Shown here piece by piece: positions 17,690 to 27,103 of a DNA stretch of 64,000 nucleotides. Origin of the DNA: Streptomyces sp. XM83C (lineage in GTDB: Bacteria; Actinomycetota; Actinomycetes; Streptomycetales; Streptomycetaceae); NCBI RefSeq assembly GCF_023072675.1, contig NZ_JALLGL010000002.1:1-64000 (forward strand). The letters run 5' to 3'. Within the stretch, counting starts at the first letter, position 1, and every line of letters begins with the position of its first letter. The position numbers and the translations under genes are program-made. Below the pieces are notes generated by a model, which did not search any database, was not told the DNA's origin, and saw only the letters and a program-made list of their open reading frames with translations.

Positions 17690-19495
17690 GTGGCAGCACC
17701 TAAAAAGGGCCGGAGCGCGAGCGCCCAGAGCAAGCCCTGGCGCTCGCTGGCCCTGATCCTGATCGCCATCGCGGCGCTCACCGGAGGAATGTTCTGGTCG
17801 GGGAACACCACCCCCCGCCTCGGCATCGACCTCGCCGGCGGCACCAGCATCACGCTGCGCGCGGTCCCCGAGGCCGGCCAGGAAGGCGCGATCAACAAGA
17901 CCAACATGGACACCGCGGTCGACATCATGAACCGCCGTGTCAACGGGCTCGGCGTCTCCGAGGCCGAGGTCCAGACCCAGGGCGATCGCAACATCATCGT
18001 CAACATTCCCAAGGGCACCAACTCCAAGGAAGCCCGGGAACAGGTCGGCACCACCGCCAAGCTGTACTTCCGCCCGGTCATCGCCACCGAGATCTCCGAG
18101 CCGGCCGCCCCCACCCCGAGCCCCAGCGCCTCGGGCAGCGGATCGCCGTCCCCCTCGGCCTCGGCGACCGGCAAGGGCGACAAGAGCGACCAGAGCGACA
18201 AGGACAAGGCGACCTCGTCCACCGCGCCCTCGGCGACCGCCACCTCGCAGGGCCGCGCCGTCACCGACGCCCTCAAGGCCGACCCCACCCCCAGCGGCTC
18301 CGCCTCCGGCAGCCCGAAGGCCTCCGCCACGCCGACCCCGTCCGCGAGCGGCGGCGCCTCCGGCGACACGCCCGACGCCAAGGTCCAGGCCCAGTACGCG
18401 GCGCTGAACTGCGCCGACGAGAAGGACCGCGCCACCGCCGGCAAGGGCGCCAAGCCCACCGACACCACCGTCGCCTGCGGCCAGAACTCGCAGGGCCTGT
18501 GGCAGAAGTACATCCTCGGCCCCGCTGCGGTCGACGGCACCGACGTGAAGAAGGCGCAGGCCGTCTTCAACACGCAGGGCGCCGCCGGCTGGACCGTGAC
18601 CATGGAGTTCACCGGCAAGGGCGCCAAGAAGTTCGGCGACATCACCGGCAAGCTGGCCCAGCAGCCGTCCCCGCAGAACCAGTTCGCGATCGTCCTGGAC
18701 GGCGAGGTCGTCTCCGACCCGTACGTCAACCAGGCGCTCACCGGCGGCAGCGCCGAGATCTCCGGCAGGTTCGACCAGGAGGAGGCCCAGAGCCTCGCCA
18801 ACATGCTGTCGTACGGCGCCCTGCCGCTGACCTTCAAGGAGGACAGCGTCACCACGGTGACCGCGGCCCTCGGCGGTGAGCAGCTGCACGCCGGTCTCGT
18901 CGCCGGCGCCATCGGCCTCGCACTCGTCGTGATCTACCTGCTGGTCTACTACCGAGGCCTGTCCTTCATCGCGATCCTGTCGCTGCTGGTCTCCGCCGCG
19001 CTCACCTACGTGATCATGTCGCTGCTCGGCCCGGCCATCGGCTTCGCGCTGAACCTGCCGGCGGTCTGCGGCGCCATCGTCGCCATCGGTATCACCGCCG
19101 ACTCGTTCATCGTCTACTTCGAACGCATCCGGGACGAGATCCGCGAGGGCCGCTCGCTGCGCCCCGCCGTCGAGCGGGCCTGGCCGCGCGCCCGGCGCAC
19201 CATTCTCGTCTCCGACTTCGTCTCGTTCCTCGCCGCCGCGGTGCTCTTCGTCGTCACCGTGGGCAAGGTGCAGGGCTTCGCCTTCACGCTGGGCCTGACC
19301 ACCCTGCTCGACGTGGTCGTGGTCTTCCTGTTCACCAAGCCGCTGATGACGATCATGGCGCGCAGGAAGTTCTACGCGAGCGGCCACCGCTGGTCCGGTC
19401 TGGACCCGAAGGCGCTGGGCGCCAAGCCGCCGCTGCGCAGCACGCGCCGTCGCCCCACCCCGCCCGCCGGCTCCGTCGACCCGAAGGAGGCGTGA
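17690..19495 (+). CDS. secD: Protein translocase subunit SecD
   Basis: 601 residues. An N-terminal helix (LALILIAIAALTGGMFW), the periplasm-facing P1 domain beginning LGIDLAGGTSITL, and five C-terminal membrane helices with the RND-like segments (GITADSFIVYFERIRDEIREGRSLRPAVE). It uses the proton gradient to complete protein export. P1 is interrupted at about residues 138-235 by a Ser/Pro/Ala/Thr-rich spacer. The start GTG 17690 has AGGGAG at 17674-17679; the frame extends to 17633 without a better site. It is separated from secF by one base. Confidence 0.95.
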   Translation: MAAPKKGRSASAQSKPWRSLALILIAIAALTGGMFWSGNTTPRLGIDLAGGTSITLRAVPEAGQEGAINKTNMDTAVDIMNRRVNGLGVSEAEVQTQGDRNIIVNIPKGTNSKEAREQVGTTAKLYFRPVIATEISEPAAPTPSPSASGSGSPSPSASATGKGDKSDQSDKDKATSSTAPSATATSQGRAVTDALKADPTPSGSASGSPKASATPTPSASGGASGDTPDAKVQAQYAALNCADEKDRATAGKGAKPTDTTVACGQNSQGLWQKYILGPAAVDGTDVKKAQAVFNTQGAAGWTVTMEFTGKGAKKFGDITGKLAQQPSPQNQFAIVLDGEVVSDPYVNQALTGGSAEISGRFDQEEAQSLANMLSYGALPLTFKEDSVTTVTAALGGEQLHAGLVAGAIGLALVVIYLLVYYRGLSFIAILSLLVSAALTYVIMSLLGPAIGFALNLPAVCGAIVAIGITADSFIVYFERIRDEIREGRSLRPAVERAWPRARRTILVSDFVSFLAAAVLFVVTVGKVQGFAFTLGLTTLLDVVVVFLFTKPLMTIMARRKFYASGHRWSGLDPKALGAKPPLRSTRRRPTPPAGSVDPKEA

Positions 19496-19496
19496 G

Positions 19497-20600
19497 ATGT
19501 CGAAGCTCGGCACCCTCGGCGCCCGACTCCACCGCGGCGAGGTCGGGTACGACTTCGTCGGCAACCGCAAAATCTGGTACGGCATCTCGATCCTGATCAC
19601 CATCACGGCCGTCCTCGGCCTGGCGGTGCGCGGCCTGAACATGGGCATCGAGTTCCAGGGCGGCGCCGTCTTCACCACCCCCAAGAAGACGAACGTGTCG
19701 GTCTCCCAGGCGGAGACGTACGCGGAGGACGCCTCCGGGCACGACGCGATCGTCCAGCAGCTCGGCGACGGCAGCCTGCGCATCCAGGTCGCCGGCATCG
19801 ACACGGACAAGGCCGACCAGATCAAGGACAAGCTCGCCGACGACCTGAAGGTCGACGCCGAGAAGATCAACGCCGAACTGGTCGGCCCCAGCTGGGGCGA
19901 GCAGATCGCCAACAAGGCCTGGCAGGGCCTGGCGATCTTCATGATCCTGGTCGTGATCTACCTGGCGATCGCCTTCGAGTGGCGGATGGCAGTCGCCGCG
20001 CTCGTCGCGCTGATCCACGACATCACCATCACCACCGGTATCTACGCCCTCGTCGGCTTCGAGGTCACACCGGGCACGGTGATCGGTCTGCTCACCATCC
20101 TCGGCTACTCGCTCTACGACACGGTCGTCGTCTTCGACAGCCTCAAGGAGCAGACGAAGGACATCACCAAGCAGACCCGCTGGACCTACAGCGAGGTCGC
20201 CAACCGCTCCATCAACGGCACCCTGGTCCGCTCCATCAACACCACGGTGGTCGCACTGCTGCCGGTCGCGGGCCTGCTGTTCATCGGTGGCGGTGTCCTC
20301 GGCGCGGGCATGCTCAACGACATCTCGCTCTCCCTGTTCGTCGGTCTCGCCGCCGGCGCCTACTCCTCGATCTTCATCGCCACCCCGCTCGTCGCCGACC
20401 TCAAGGAGCGCGAGCCGGCCATGAAGGCCCTGAAGAAGCGAGTCCTGGCCAAGCGCGCCCAGGCCGCCGCCGGGGAGGAGCCGCCCGGCGGACGCGGCGA
20501 CGACACGGCGGAGGACGCCACCCCCGCGGTCGTCGGACCCCGCACCCAGCCCGCCGCCCGTGGCCGGGGCCGTGGCCGACCCTCCGGGAAGCGCCGATGA
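19497..20600 (+). CDS. secF: Protein translocase subunit SecF
   Basis: 367 residues. Six membrane helices with the SecF signature LNMGIEFQGGAVF in the extracytoplasmic loop and GYSLYDTVVVFDSLKEQTK ... RSINTTVVALLPV in the core. GAGG in the end of secD serves as ribosome binding site. It ends in a basic, Gly/Arg-rich cytoplasmic tail (ARGRGRGRPSGKRR). The stop overlaps apt (ATGA), so yajC-secD-secF-apt probably form one transcript. Confidence 0.96.
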   Translation: MSKLGTLGARLHRGEVGYDFVGNRKIWYGISILITITAVLGLAVRGLNMGIEFQGGAVFTTPKKTNVSVSQAETYAEDASGHDAIVQQLGDGSLRIQVAGIDTDKADQIKDKLADDLKVDAEKINAELVGPSWGEQIANKAWQGLAIFMILVVIYLAIAFEWRMAVAALVALIHDITITTGIYALVGFEVTPGTVIGLLTILGYSLYDTVVVFDSLKEQTKDITKQTRWTYSEVANRSINGTLVRSINTTVVALLPVAGLLFIGGGVLGAGMLNDISLSLFVGLAAGAYSSIFIATPLVADLKEREPAMKALKKRVLAKRAQAAAGEEPPGGRGDDTAEDATPAVVGPRTQPAARGRGRGRPSGKRR

Positions 20601-21145
20601 CCGAGACCCGCGACCTCGCCACGCTGCTGCTCAGCCGCATCCGTGACGTGGCGGACTACCCGGAGCCGGGCGTGATGTTCAAGGACATCACCCCGCTCCT
20701 GGCGGACCCCGAGGCGTTCACGGCGCTGACCGACGCGTTCGCGGGCATCGCCGAGCGCACCGGCGCCACCAAGGTCGTCGGCCTGGAAGCCCGGGGCTTC
20801 ATCCTCGGCGCCCCCGTCGCCGTCCGCGCCGGCCTCGGCTTCGTCCCCGTCCGCAAGGCGGGCAAGCTCCCCGGCGCCACCCTCAGCCAGGCCTACGACC
20901 TGGAGTACGGCTCCGCGGAGATCGAGGTGCACGCCGAGGACCTCTGCGGCGACGACCGCGTCCTGGTCGTCGACGACGTGCTCGCCACCGGCGGCACCGC
21001 CGAGGCCTCCCTCCAGCTCATCCACCGCGCGGGCGCCCGGGTCGCGGGTGTCGCCGTACTGATGGAGCTGAGCTTCCTCGACGGCCGCGCCCGCCTGGAG
21101 GCCGCCCTGCGGGGAGCGCCGCTGGAATCGCTGATCACCGTCTGA
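20597..21145 (+). CDS. apt: Adenine phosphoribosyltransferase
   Basis: 182 residues. It salvages adenine to AMP with PRPP. The family motif GLEARGFILGAPVA and the PRPP loop VLVVDDVLATGGTA are intact, along with the N-terminal YPEPGVMFKDITPLL. Start ATG 20597 overlaps the secF stop by four bases. The secDF-apt-rel order is conserved in many actinobacteria and links purine salvage to ppGpp metabolism by position. Confidence 0.96.
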   Translation: MTETRDLATLLLSRIRDVADYPEPGVMFKDITPLLADPEAFTALTDAFAGIAERTGATKVVGLEARGFILGAPVAVRAGLGFVPVRKAGKLPGATLSQAYDLEYGSAEIEVHAEDLCGDDRVLVVDDVLATGGTAEASLQLIHRAGARVAGVAVLMELSFLDGRARLEAALRGAPLESLITV

Positions 21146-21167
21146 CGCGCGCCGCATCACGCACCGT

Positions 21168-21205
21168 GAGGGGCGGGTGCCGGAGGAATCCGGCATCCGC
21201 CCCTC
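21168..21205 (+). terminator. Terminator after apt
   Basis: 17-bp stem (21168-21184 with 21189-21205, one G-U pair), loop GGAA, followed by GTGTTGT. Confidence 0.88.
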
Positions 21206-21243
21206 GTGTTGTGCGGGTGAACGGTCCTCACAGTGGCCTGAAG

Positions 21244-21266
21244 GCGATCCCTGAGCCCAGGATCGC
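21244..21266 (+). promoter_or_regulatory. Inverted repeat next to a possible rel promoter
   Basis: GCGATCC (21244-21250), 9 bases, GGATCGC (21260-21266), directly followed by TACCAT (21267-21272), a possible -10 box about 50 bases before the rel start. It may be an operator or a short hairpin. Confidence 0.45.
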
Positions 21267-21323
21267 TACCATGGGGTTTCCGGAGCCTGACCGGGGGACC
21301 CGGATCGCGCACGAGGAGTCCTC

Positions 21324-23858
21324 TTGCCAGACGAGGCCCAGCACCTGACCGCCGCCAAGCCCGAGTCCGCCTCGGCCGCGGCGGCAAAGCCCGCGCCGAA
21401 CGCACCGCACGCCAAGAACGACACGCGCGGGCCGATCGAACACGCCCCGTCCGCGCCCGCGGAGCGCCCCGCCGCCGACCAGGCGCGCCCCAAACCGGCC
21501 CCTCCGGAGCGTGCCGTGCCCGCGGTCCGGCCCAACGTCGGCCAGCCCGCCCGCAGCGGATCCTCCAACCGCGTCCGCGCCCGCCTCGCCCGCCTCGGCG
21601 TGCAGCGCGCCAACCCGTACAACCCGGTCCTGGAGCCGCTGCTGCGCATAGTCCGCAGCAACGACCCCAAGATCGAGACGGCGACGCTGCGCCAGATCGA
21701 ACGCGCCTACCAGGTCGCCGAGCGCTGGCACCGAGGCCAGAAGCGCAAGAGCGGCGACCCGTACATCACGCACCCCCTCGCGGTGACCACGATCCTGGCC
21801 GAGCTGGGCATGGATCCGGCCACCCTCATGGCGGGCCTGCTGCACGACACCGTCGAGGACACCGAGTACGGCCTGGAGGACCTGCGCCGCGACTTCGGCG
21901 ACGTCGTCGCCCTCCTCGTCGACGGCGTCACCAAGCTCGACAAGGTCAAGTTCGGTGAGGCCGCGCAGGCGGAGACCGTCCGCAAGATGGTCGTGGCGAT
22001 GGCCAAGGACCCCCGCGTCCTGGTCATCAAGCTTGCCGACCGCCTGCACAACATGCGCACCATGCGCTACCTCAAGCGGGAGAAGCAGGAGAAGAAGGCG
22101 CGCGAGACCCTGGAGATCTACGCGCCGCTCGCCCACCGCCTGGGCATGAACACCATCAAGTGGGAGCTGGAGGACCTCGCCTTCGCGATCCTCTACCCCA
22201 AGATGTACGACGAGATCGTCCGCCTGGTGGCCGAGCGCGCCCCCAAGCGGGACGAGTATCTGGCCAAGGTGATCGACGAGGTCCAGTCCGACCTGCGCGC
22301 CGCCCGTATCCGCGCCACCGTCACCGGCCGCCCGAAGCACTACTACAGCGTCTACCAGAAGATGATCGTCCGCGGCCGTGACTTCGCGGAGATCTACGAC
22401 CTGGTCGGCATCCGCGTCCTGGTGGACACCGTCCGCGACTGCTACGCGGCGCTGGGCACCGTCCACGCCCGCTGGAACCCCGTTCCCGGGCGGTTCAAGG
22501 ACTACATCGCGATGCCCAAGTTCAACATGTACCAGTCGCTGCACACGACGGTCATCGGGCCCAGCGGCAAACCGGTCGAACTGCAGATCCGCACCTTCGA
22601 CATGCACCGCCGCGCCGAGTACGGCATCGCGGCGCACTGGAAGTACAAGCAGGACGCCGTCGCCGGCGCCTCCAAGGTCCGCACCGACGCCCCGAAGACG
22701 TCCGGCAAGGACAAGGACGCCATCAACGACATGGCGTGGCTGCGGCAGCTGCTGGACTGGCAGAAGGAGACCGAGGACCCCGGCGAGTTCCTGGAGTCCC
22801 TGCGCTTCGACCTGTCCCGCAACGAGGTCTTCGTCTTCACCCCCAAGGGCGATGTGATCGCCCTGCCCGCCGGTGCCACCCCGGTGGACTTCGCGTACGC
22901 CGTCCACACCGAGGTCGGCCACCGCACGATAGGGGCACGGGTCAACGGCAGACTCGTCCCGCTGGAGTCCACCCTCGACAACGGCGACTTGGTGGAGGTC
23001 TTCACCTCCAAGGCACCCGGCGCCGGCCCGTCCCGCGACTGGCTCGGCTTCGTCAAGTCGCCGCGCGCCCGCAACAAGATCCGCGCCTGGTTCTCCAAGG
23101 AGCGCCGCGACGAGGCGATCGAGCACGGCAAGGACGCCATCGTCCGCGCCATGCGCAAGCAGAACCTGCCGATCCAGCGCATCCTCACCGGCGACTCCCT
23201 GGTCACCCTCGCGCACGAGATGCGCTACGCGGACATCTCCGCGCTGTACGCGGCGATCGGCGAGGGCCATGTCTCCGCGCAGAACATCGTGCAGAAGCTG
23301 GTGCAGGCGCTCGGCGGCGAGGAGGCGGCCACCGAGGAGATCGACGAGGCGGTCCCGCCGGCCCGCGGCCGCGGCCGCAAGCGGCGCAGCAGCCAGGACC
23401 CCGGCGTCGTCGTCAAGGGCGTCGACGACGTGTGGGTCAAGCTGGCCCGCTGCTGCACGCCCGTGCCCGGCGACCCGATCATCGGTTTCGTCACCCGCGG
23501 CAGCGGCGTGTCCGTGCACCGCAGCGACTGCGTCAACGTGGAGTCACTGTCCCGCGAGCCTGAGCGCATCCTGGACGTCGAGTGGGCGCCCACCCAGTCG
23601 TCGGTGTTCCTCGTCGCCATCCAGGTCGAGGCCCTGGACCGCTCCCGTCTGCTGTCCGACGTCACCCGCGTCCTGTCCGACCAGCACGTCAACATCCTCT
23701 CCGCGGCCGTGCAGACCTCCCGCGACCGGGTCGCCACCTCCCGCTTCACCTTCGAGATGGGCGACCCCAAGCATCTCGGTCACGTCCTGAAGGCGGTGCG
23801 CGGCGTGGAGGGCGTGTACGACGTCTACCGCGTGACGTCCGCCCGCAGGCCGTCGTAG
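21324..23858 (+). CDS. relA: Bifunctional (p)ppGpp synthetase/hydrolase (Rel)
   Basis: 844 residues, cytoplasmic stringent-response enzyme. The first 80 residues are a disordered Ala/Pro-rich extension. The hydrolase domain has the intact HDTVED metal motif near residue 173. The synthetase domain carries RFKD at about 389, the variant of bifunctional Rel/SpoT enzymes and not the EXDD of mono-functional RelA. A TGS domain (about 495-560), a helical part with Cys-containing [11 protein letters not shown], and a C-terminal ACT domain (about 760-840) follow. The start is TTG 21324, with GAGGAG six bases upstream. The product should both make and break ppGpp, which in Streptomyces affects antibiotic production. 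Confidence 0.96.
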   Translation: MPDEAQHLTAAKPESASAAAAKPAPNAPHAKNDTRGPIEHAPSAPAERPAADQARPKPAPPERAVPAVRPNVGQPARSGSSNRVRARLARLGVQRANPYNPVLEPLLRIVRSNDPKIETATLRQIERAYQVAERWHRGQKRKSGDPYITHPLAVTTILAELGMDPATLMAGLLHDTVEDTEYGLEDLRRDFGDVVALLVDGVTKLDKVKFGEAAQAETVRKMVVAMAKDPRVLVIKLADRLHNMRTMRYLKREKQEKKARETLEIYAPLAHRLGMNTIKWELEDLAFAILYPKMYDEIVRLVAERAPKRDEYLAKVIDEVQSDLRAARIRATVTGRPKHYYSVYQKMIVRGRDFAEIYDLVGIRVLVDTVRDCYAALGTVHARWNPVPGRFKDYIAMPKFNMYQSLHTTVIGPSGKPVELQIRTFDMHRRAEYGIAAHWKYKQDAVAGASKVRTDAPKTSGKDKDAINDMAWLRQLLDWQKETEDPGEFLESLRFDLSRNEVFVFTPKGDVIALPAGATPVDFAYAVHTEVGHRTIGARVNGRLVPLESTLDNGDLVEVFTSKAPGAGPSRDWLGFVKSPRARNKIRAWFSKERRDEAIEHGKDAIVRAMRKQNLPIQRILTGDSLVTLAHEMRYADISALYAAIGEGHVSAQNIVQKLVQALGGEEAATEEIDEAVPPARGRGRKRRSSQDPGVVVKGVDDVWVKLARCCTPVPGDPIIGFVTRGSGVSVHRSDCVNVESLSREPERILDVEWAPTQSSVFLVAIQVEALDRSRLLSDVTRVLSDQHVNILSAAVQTSRDRVATSRFTFEMGDPKHLGHVLKAVRGVEGVYDVYRVTSARRPS

Positions 23859-23902
23859 CCCCCGGCCCTCACCGAGGCCGGCCGGCCCGGCAGGACACGC
23901 GA

Positions 23903-23933
23903 GAGCCCCCGTACAGCGGCTGTACGGGGGCTC
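23903..23933. terminator. Bidirectional terminator between rel and the DUF349 gene
   Basis: Perfect 13-bp stem GAGCCCCCGTACA (23903-23915) with 23921-23933, loop GCGGC, between convergent stops. Confidence 0.85.
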
Positions 23934-23957
23934 CGACGCGTGACGGGACGGGCGGGG

Positions 23958-25187
23958 TCAGCCGCCGAACTCCTGAAGGCCCTTGAGCGCCTGGTCCAGC
24001 AGCGCCTGGCGGCCCTCCAGCTCACGCTCCAGCTTCTCCGCCTTCGCGGTGTTGCCCTGGGCGCGTGCCTGCTCGATCTGGCCCTTCAGCTTGTCCACGG
24101 CCGCTTGCAGCTGACCGGTCAGCCCCTCGGCACGCGCGCGTGCCTCCGGGTTGGTCCGGCGCCACTCGGCCTCCTCGGCCTCCTGGATCGCCCGCTCCAC
24201 GGCGTGCATCCGGCCCTCGACCTTCGGCCGGGCGTCCCGCGGCACATGGCCGATGGCCTCCCAGCGCTCGTTGATCGACCGGAACGCGGCCCGTGCGGCC
24301 TTCAGATCCGTGATCGGAAGGAGCTTCTCGGCTTCCTCGGCCAGCTCCTCCTTCAGCTTCAGATTCTCGGCCTGCTCCGCGTCACGCTCGGCGAACACCG
24401 CGCTGCGGGCCGCGAAGAACACGTCCTGGGCGCCGCGGAAGCGGTTCCACAGGTCGTCCTCGTGCTCGCGCTGCGCCCGGCCCGCCGCCTTCCACTCGGC
24501 CATCAGCTCGCGGTACCGCGCAGCCGTCGGACCCCAGTCCGTCGAGTCCGACAGCGCCTCCGCCTCGGCGACCAGCCGCTCCTTGATCCGGCGGGCCTCC
24601 TCCCGCTGCGCGTCCAGCTGCGCGAAGTGCGCCTTGCGCCGCTTGGAGAACGCCGACCGGGCATGCGAGAAGCGGTGCCACAGCTCGTCGTCGGACTTGC
24701 GGTCCAGCCGGGGCAGACCCTTCCAGGTGTCCACCAGCGCCCGCAGCCGCTCACCGGCCGCCCGCCACTGATCGGACCGGGCCAGCTCCTCGGCCTCGGC
24801 CACCAGCGCCTCCTTGGCCCGGCGTGCCTCGTCCGACTGCTTCGCCCGCTGCGCCTTGCGCTCCTCACGGCGCTTCTCGACGGTCTCGACGAGCTTGTCC
24901 AGCCGGACCCGCAGCGCGTCCAGGTCGCCGACCGCGTGGTGCGCGTCCACCTGTTCACGCAGATGGCCGATCGCGGTCATGGCGTCCTTCGCCGACAGGT
25001 CTGTGGTCTGCACGCGCTTCTCGAGGAGGCCGATCTCCACAACCAGGCCCTCGTACTTGCGCTCGAAGTAGGCCAGTGCCTCGTCGGGAGAGCCGGCCTG
25101 CCAGGAACCGACGACCTTCTCGCCGTCGGCCGTACGCACGTACACGGTCCCCGTCTCGTCGACGCGGCCCCACGGGTCGCTGCTCAC
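23958..25187 (-). CDS. DUF349-domain coiled-coil protein
   Basis: 409 residues, almost wholly charged helix. At least three DUF349-like repeats are visible, each with a W-x-aromatic pattern (WKGLPRLDRKSDDELWHRF, WKAAGRAQREHEDDLWNRF, WEAIGHVPRDARPKVEGRM). The C-terminal 60 residues form a long coiled coil. No catalytic motif, signal peptide or membrane segment. The molecular function of the family in bacteria is not settled. It is transcribed toward rel, with the terminator between them. GTG 25187 is the start. Confidence 0.85.
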   Translation of the reverse strand: MSSDPWGRVDETGTVYVRTADGEKVVGSWQAGSPDEALAYFERKYEGLVVEIGLLEKRVQTTDLSAKDAMTAIGHLREQVDAHHAVGDLDALRVRLDKLVETVEKRREERKAQRAKQSDEARRAKEALVAEAEELARSDQWRAAGERLRALVDTWKGLPRLDRKSDDELWHRFSHARSAFSKRRKAHFAQLDAQREEARRIKERLVAEAEALSDSTDWGPTAARYRELMAEWKAAGRAQREHEDDLWNRFRGAQDVFFAARSAVFAERDAEQAENLKLKEELAEEAEKLLPITDLKAARAAFRSINERWEAIGHVPRDARPKVEGRMHAVERAIQEAEEAEWRRTNPEARARAEGLTGQLQAAVDKLKGQIEQARAQGNTAKAEKLERELEGRQALLDQALKGLQEFGG

Positions 25188-25375
25188 AGCGCCTCCTCCA
25201 CATGATGCCTGCGGGGGGCCTCAGCTCCCCCGGGCATCGTCCACAGTTTCGTCACCGCCAACATAGGCGACCAGCGGGTTCCCTGTCCGCATCCAGCGCG
25301 ACCGAAATTTCGCCGCCGGCCACGGAAGACGCCGGTGAGGGCCCCACGAGGCACCGCGAGGCCCGGCCGCCGGTG

Positions 25376-26203
25376 TCAGGACTTCGTCACGGTCGCCTTG
25401 TCGATCACCACGGTCGCGTTCGGTGCCGTGTTGCCCGTCGTCGGGTCGGCGGCCTGGGCGCCCGCCGACGCGATCTTCTTCAGCACCTTCATGCCCGCCT
25501 CGGAAACCGTACCGAACGGGGTGTAGCTCGGCGGGAGCTGGCTGTCCTGGTAGACGAGGAAGAACTGGCTGCCGCCCGTGTGCGGCTGACCCGTGTTGGC
25601 CATCGCCACCGTGCCCGCCGGGTACACGTCGCCCTTCAGGCTGCTGTCCTTCAGGTTCTCGTCGGGGATCGTGTAGCCGGGGCCGCCGGTGCCGGTGCCC
25701 GTCGGGTCACCGCACTGCAGCACGTAGATGCCGGTGTCGGTGAGCCGGTGGCACTTGGTGTGGTCGAAGTACCCCTTGCCGGCGAGGAAGTTGAACGAGT
25801 TGACGGTGTGCGGCGCCGCCGACGTCTTCAGCGCGATGTCGATGTCACCGCACGTCGTCTCCAGCTTCATCGTGTACTTCGCCGACTTGTCGATGGTCAT
25901 GGCCGGTTCCTTCGACCACTTCTCCGACTTGACCGCGCCCGCCGCCGGCTTGCCGCACGGGTCGGACACCTTGCTCGCCGACGCGCTCGGCGTGACCTCC
26001 GCGCTCGCGTTGGTCTTGTCGTCGTCACCCTTGAAGGCGTCCGTCGTGTACAGGGCGACACTGCCGACCAGAACCACGCCGAGCACGGACGCGATCACCG
26101 CGTTGCGCGTGCGCGCCTTGCGCCGTGCCTCGGTGCGCCGCTGCTGCTGCCGCAAGAACTTCTCCCGGGCGAGCTGACGCCGCCGCTGCTCCTGGCTGAC
26201 CAC
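25376..26203 (-). CDS. Membrane-anchored cyclophilin-type peptidyl-prolyl isomerase
   Basis: 275 residues. A basic N-terminus (RRRQLAREKFLRQQQRR), one membrane helix (NAVIASVLGVVLVGSVALYT, about 34-53), a short linker, then an extracytoplasmic cyclophilin domain (about 105-270) with CHRLTDTGIYVLQCGDPTGTGTGGPGY, GTVAMANTGQPHTGGSQFFL and FGTVSEAGMKVL. The Arg of the HRL segment and the GGSQFF active-site strand are kept. It should help exported proteins fold at the outer face of the membrane. The start is GTG 26203 with GAGGAGT upstream. It is divergent from the metallo-hydrolase gene. Confidence 0.93.
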   Translation of the reverse strand: MVSQEQRRRQLAREKFLRQQQRRTEARRKARTRNAVIASVLGVVLVGSVALYTTDAFKGDDDKTNASAEVTPSASASKVSDPCGKPAAGAVKSEKWSKEPAMTIDKSAKYTMKLETTCGDIDIALKTSAAPHTVNSFNFLAGKGYFDHTKCHRLTDTGIYVLQCGDPTGTGTGGPGYTIPDENLKDSSLKGDVYPAGTVAMANTGQPHTGGSQFFLVYQDSQLPPSYTPFGTVSEAGMKVLKKIASAGAQAADPTTGNTAPNATVVIDKATVTKS

Positions 26204-26319
26204 CGGGTTTACTCCTCAATGCGTCTCGTTCGTCGACTGGGGCGCGTGCGTCAGTTGAGCCGATCGCCTGCGTGTGCCCCGTACCGTATATGGGTTCGCT
26301 GAGGAATCGGCACCGCCGG

Positions 26320-26325
26320 TAGGCT
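26320..26325 (+). promoter_or_regulatory. Possible -10 box (TAGGCT) of the metallo-hydrolase gene
   Basis: TAGGCT with a TCGCTG about 18 bases upstream, in the divergent 179-base gap; leader of about 50 bases. Confidence 0.4.
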
Positions 26326-26382
26326 CTGACAGCAGCCACAGCCGACCGGAACCACCCCGAACCGACACACCGAAGGACGATC

Positions 26383-27090
26383 GTGCTCATTGCCGGGTTC
26401 CCCGCCGGGGCCTGGGGGACGAACTGCTATCTCGTCGCCCCCGCCGCCGGTGAGGAGTGCGTGATCATCGACCCGGGCCACCAGGCGGCCCCCGGAGTCG
26501 AGGAGACGCTGAAGAAGCATCGGCTCAAGCCCGTCGCCGTCGTCCTCACCCACGGCCACATCGACCATGTGGCCTCGGTCGTCCCCGTCTGCGGTGCCCA
26601 CGGCGTACCGGCCTGGATCCACCCCGACGACCGGTACATGATGAGCGACCCCGAGAAGGCGCTCGGCCGGTCCATCGGCATGCCGCTCCTGGGCGAGCTG
26701 ACCGTGGGGGAGCCGGACGACGTGCGGGAGCTGTCCGACGGCACCGAGCTGGACCTGGCGGGCCTGCGCTTCTCCGTCGCCCATGCACCGGGCCATACCA
26801 AGGGGTCGGTGACCTTCAGGATGCCCGAGGCCGGCGACGTCCCGCCGGTGTTCTTCTCCGGGGACCTGCTGTTCGCCGGCTCCATCGGACGCACCGACCT
26901 GCCGGGGGGCTCCATGGAGGACATGCTCGAGTCGCTGGCCCGTGTGTGCCTGCCGCTCGACGACTCCACCGTGGTGCTGTCCGGCCACGGCCCCCAGACG
27001 ACCATCGGCCGCGAGCGCGCCACCAACCCCTATCTGCGGCAGGTGGCCGCCGGCCAGGGAGCGCCCGCCGCTCCCCGACGAGGAATGTGA
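26383..27090 (+). CDS. Metallo-beta-lactamase-fold hydrolase (glyoxalase II-like)
   Basis: 235 residues. The metal motif HxHxDH is THGHIDH. The second His ([10 protein letters not shown]), the bridging Asp ([19 protein letters not shown]) and the last His (LSGHGPQTT) complete the site. The short form resembles glyoxalase II-like thiolesterases and persulfide dioxygenase-like proteins; the substrate is unknown. Cytoplasmic. It lies 13 bases before hisS and is likely co-transcribed with it. GTG 26383 is the start. Confidence 0.9.
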   Translation: MLIAGFPAGAWGTNCYLVAPAAGEECVIIDPGHQAAPGVEETLKKHRLKPVAVVLTHGHIDHVASVVPVCGAHGVPAWIHPDDRYMMSDPEKALGRSIGMPLLGELTVGEPDDVRELSDGTELDLAGLRFSVAHAPGHTKGSVTFRMPEAGDVPPVFFSGDLLFAGSIGRTDLPGGSMEDMLESLARVCLPLDDSTVVLSGHGPQTTIGRERATNPYLRQVAAGQGAPAAPRRGM

Positions 27091-27103
27091 CGAGAGACCT
27101 TCC

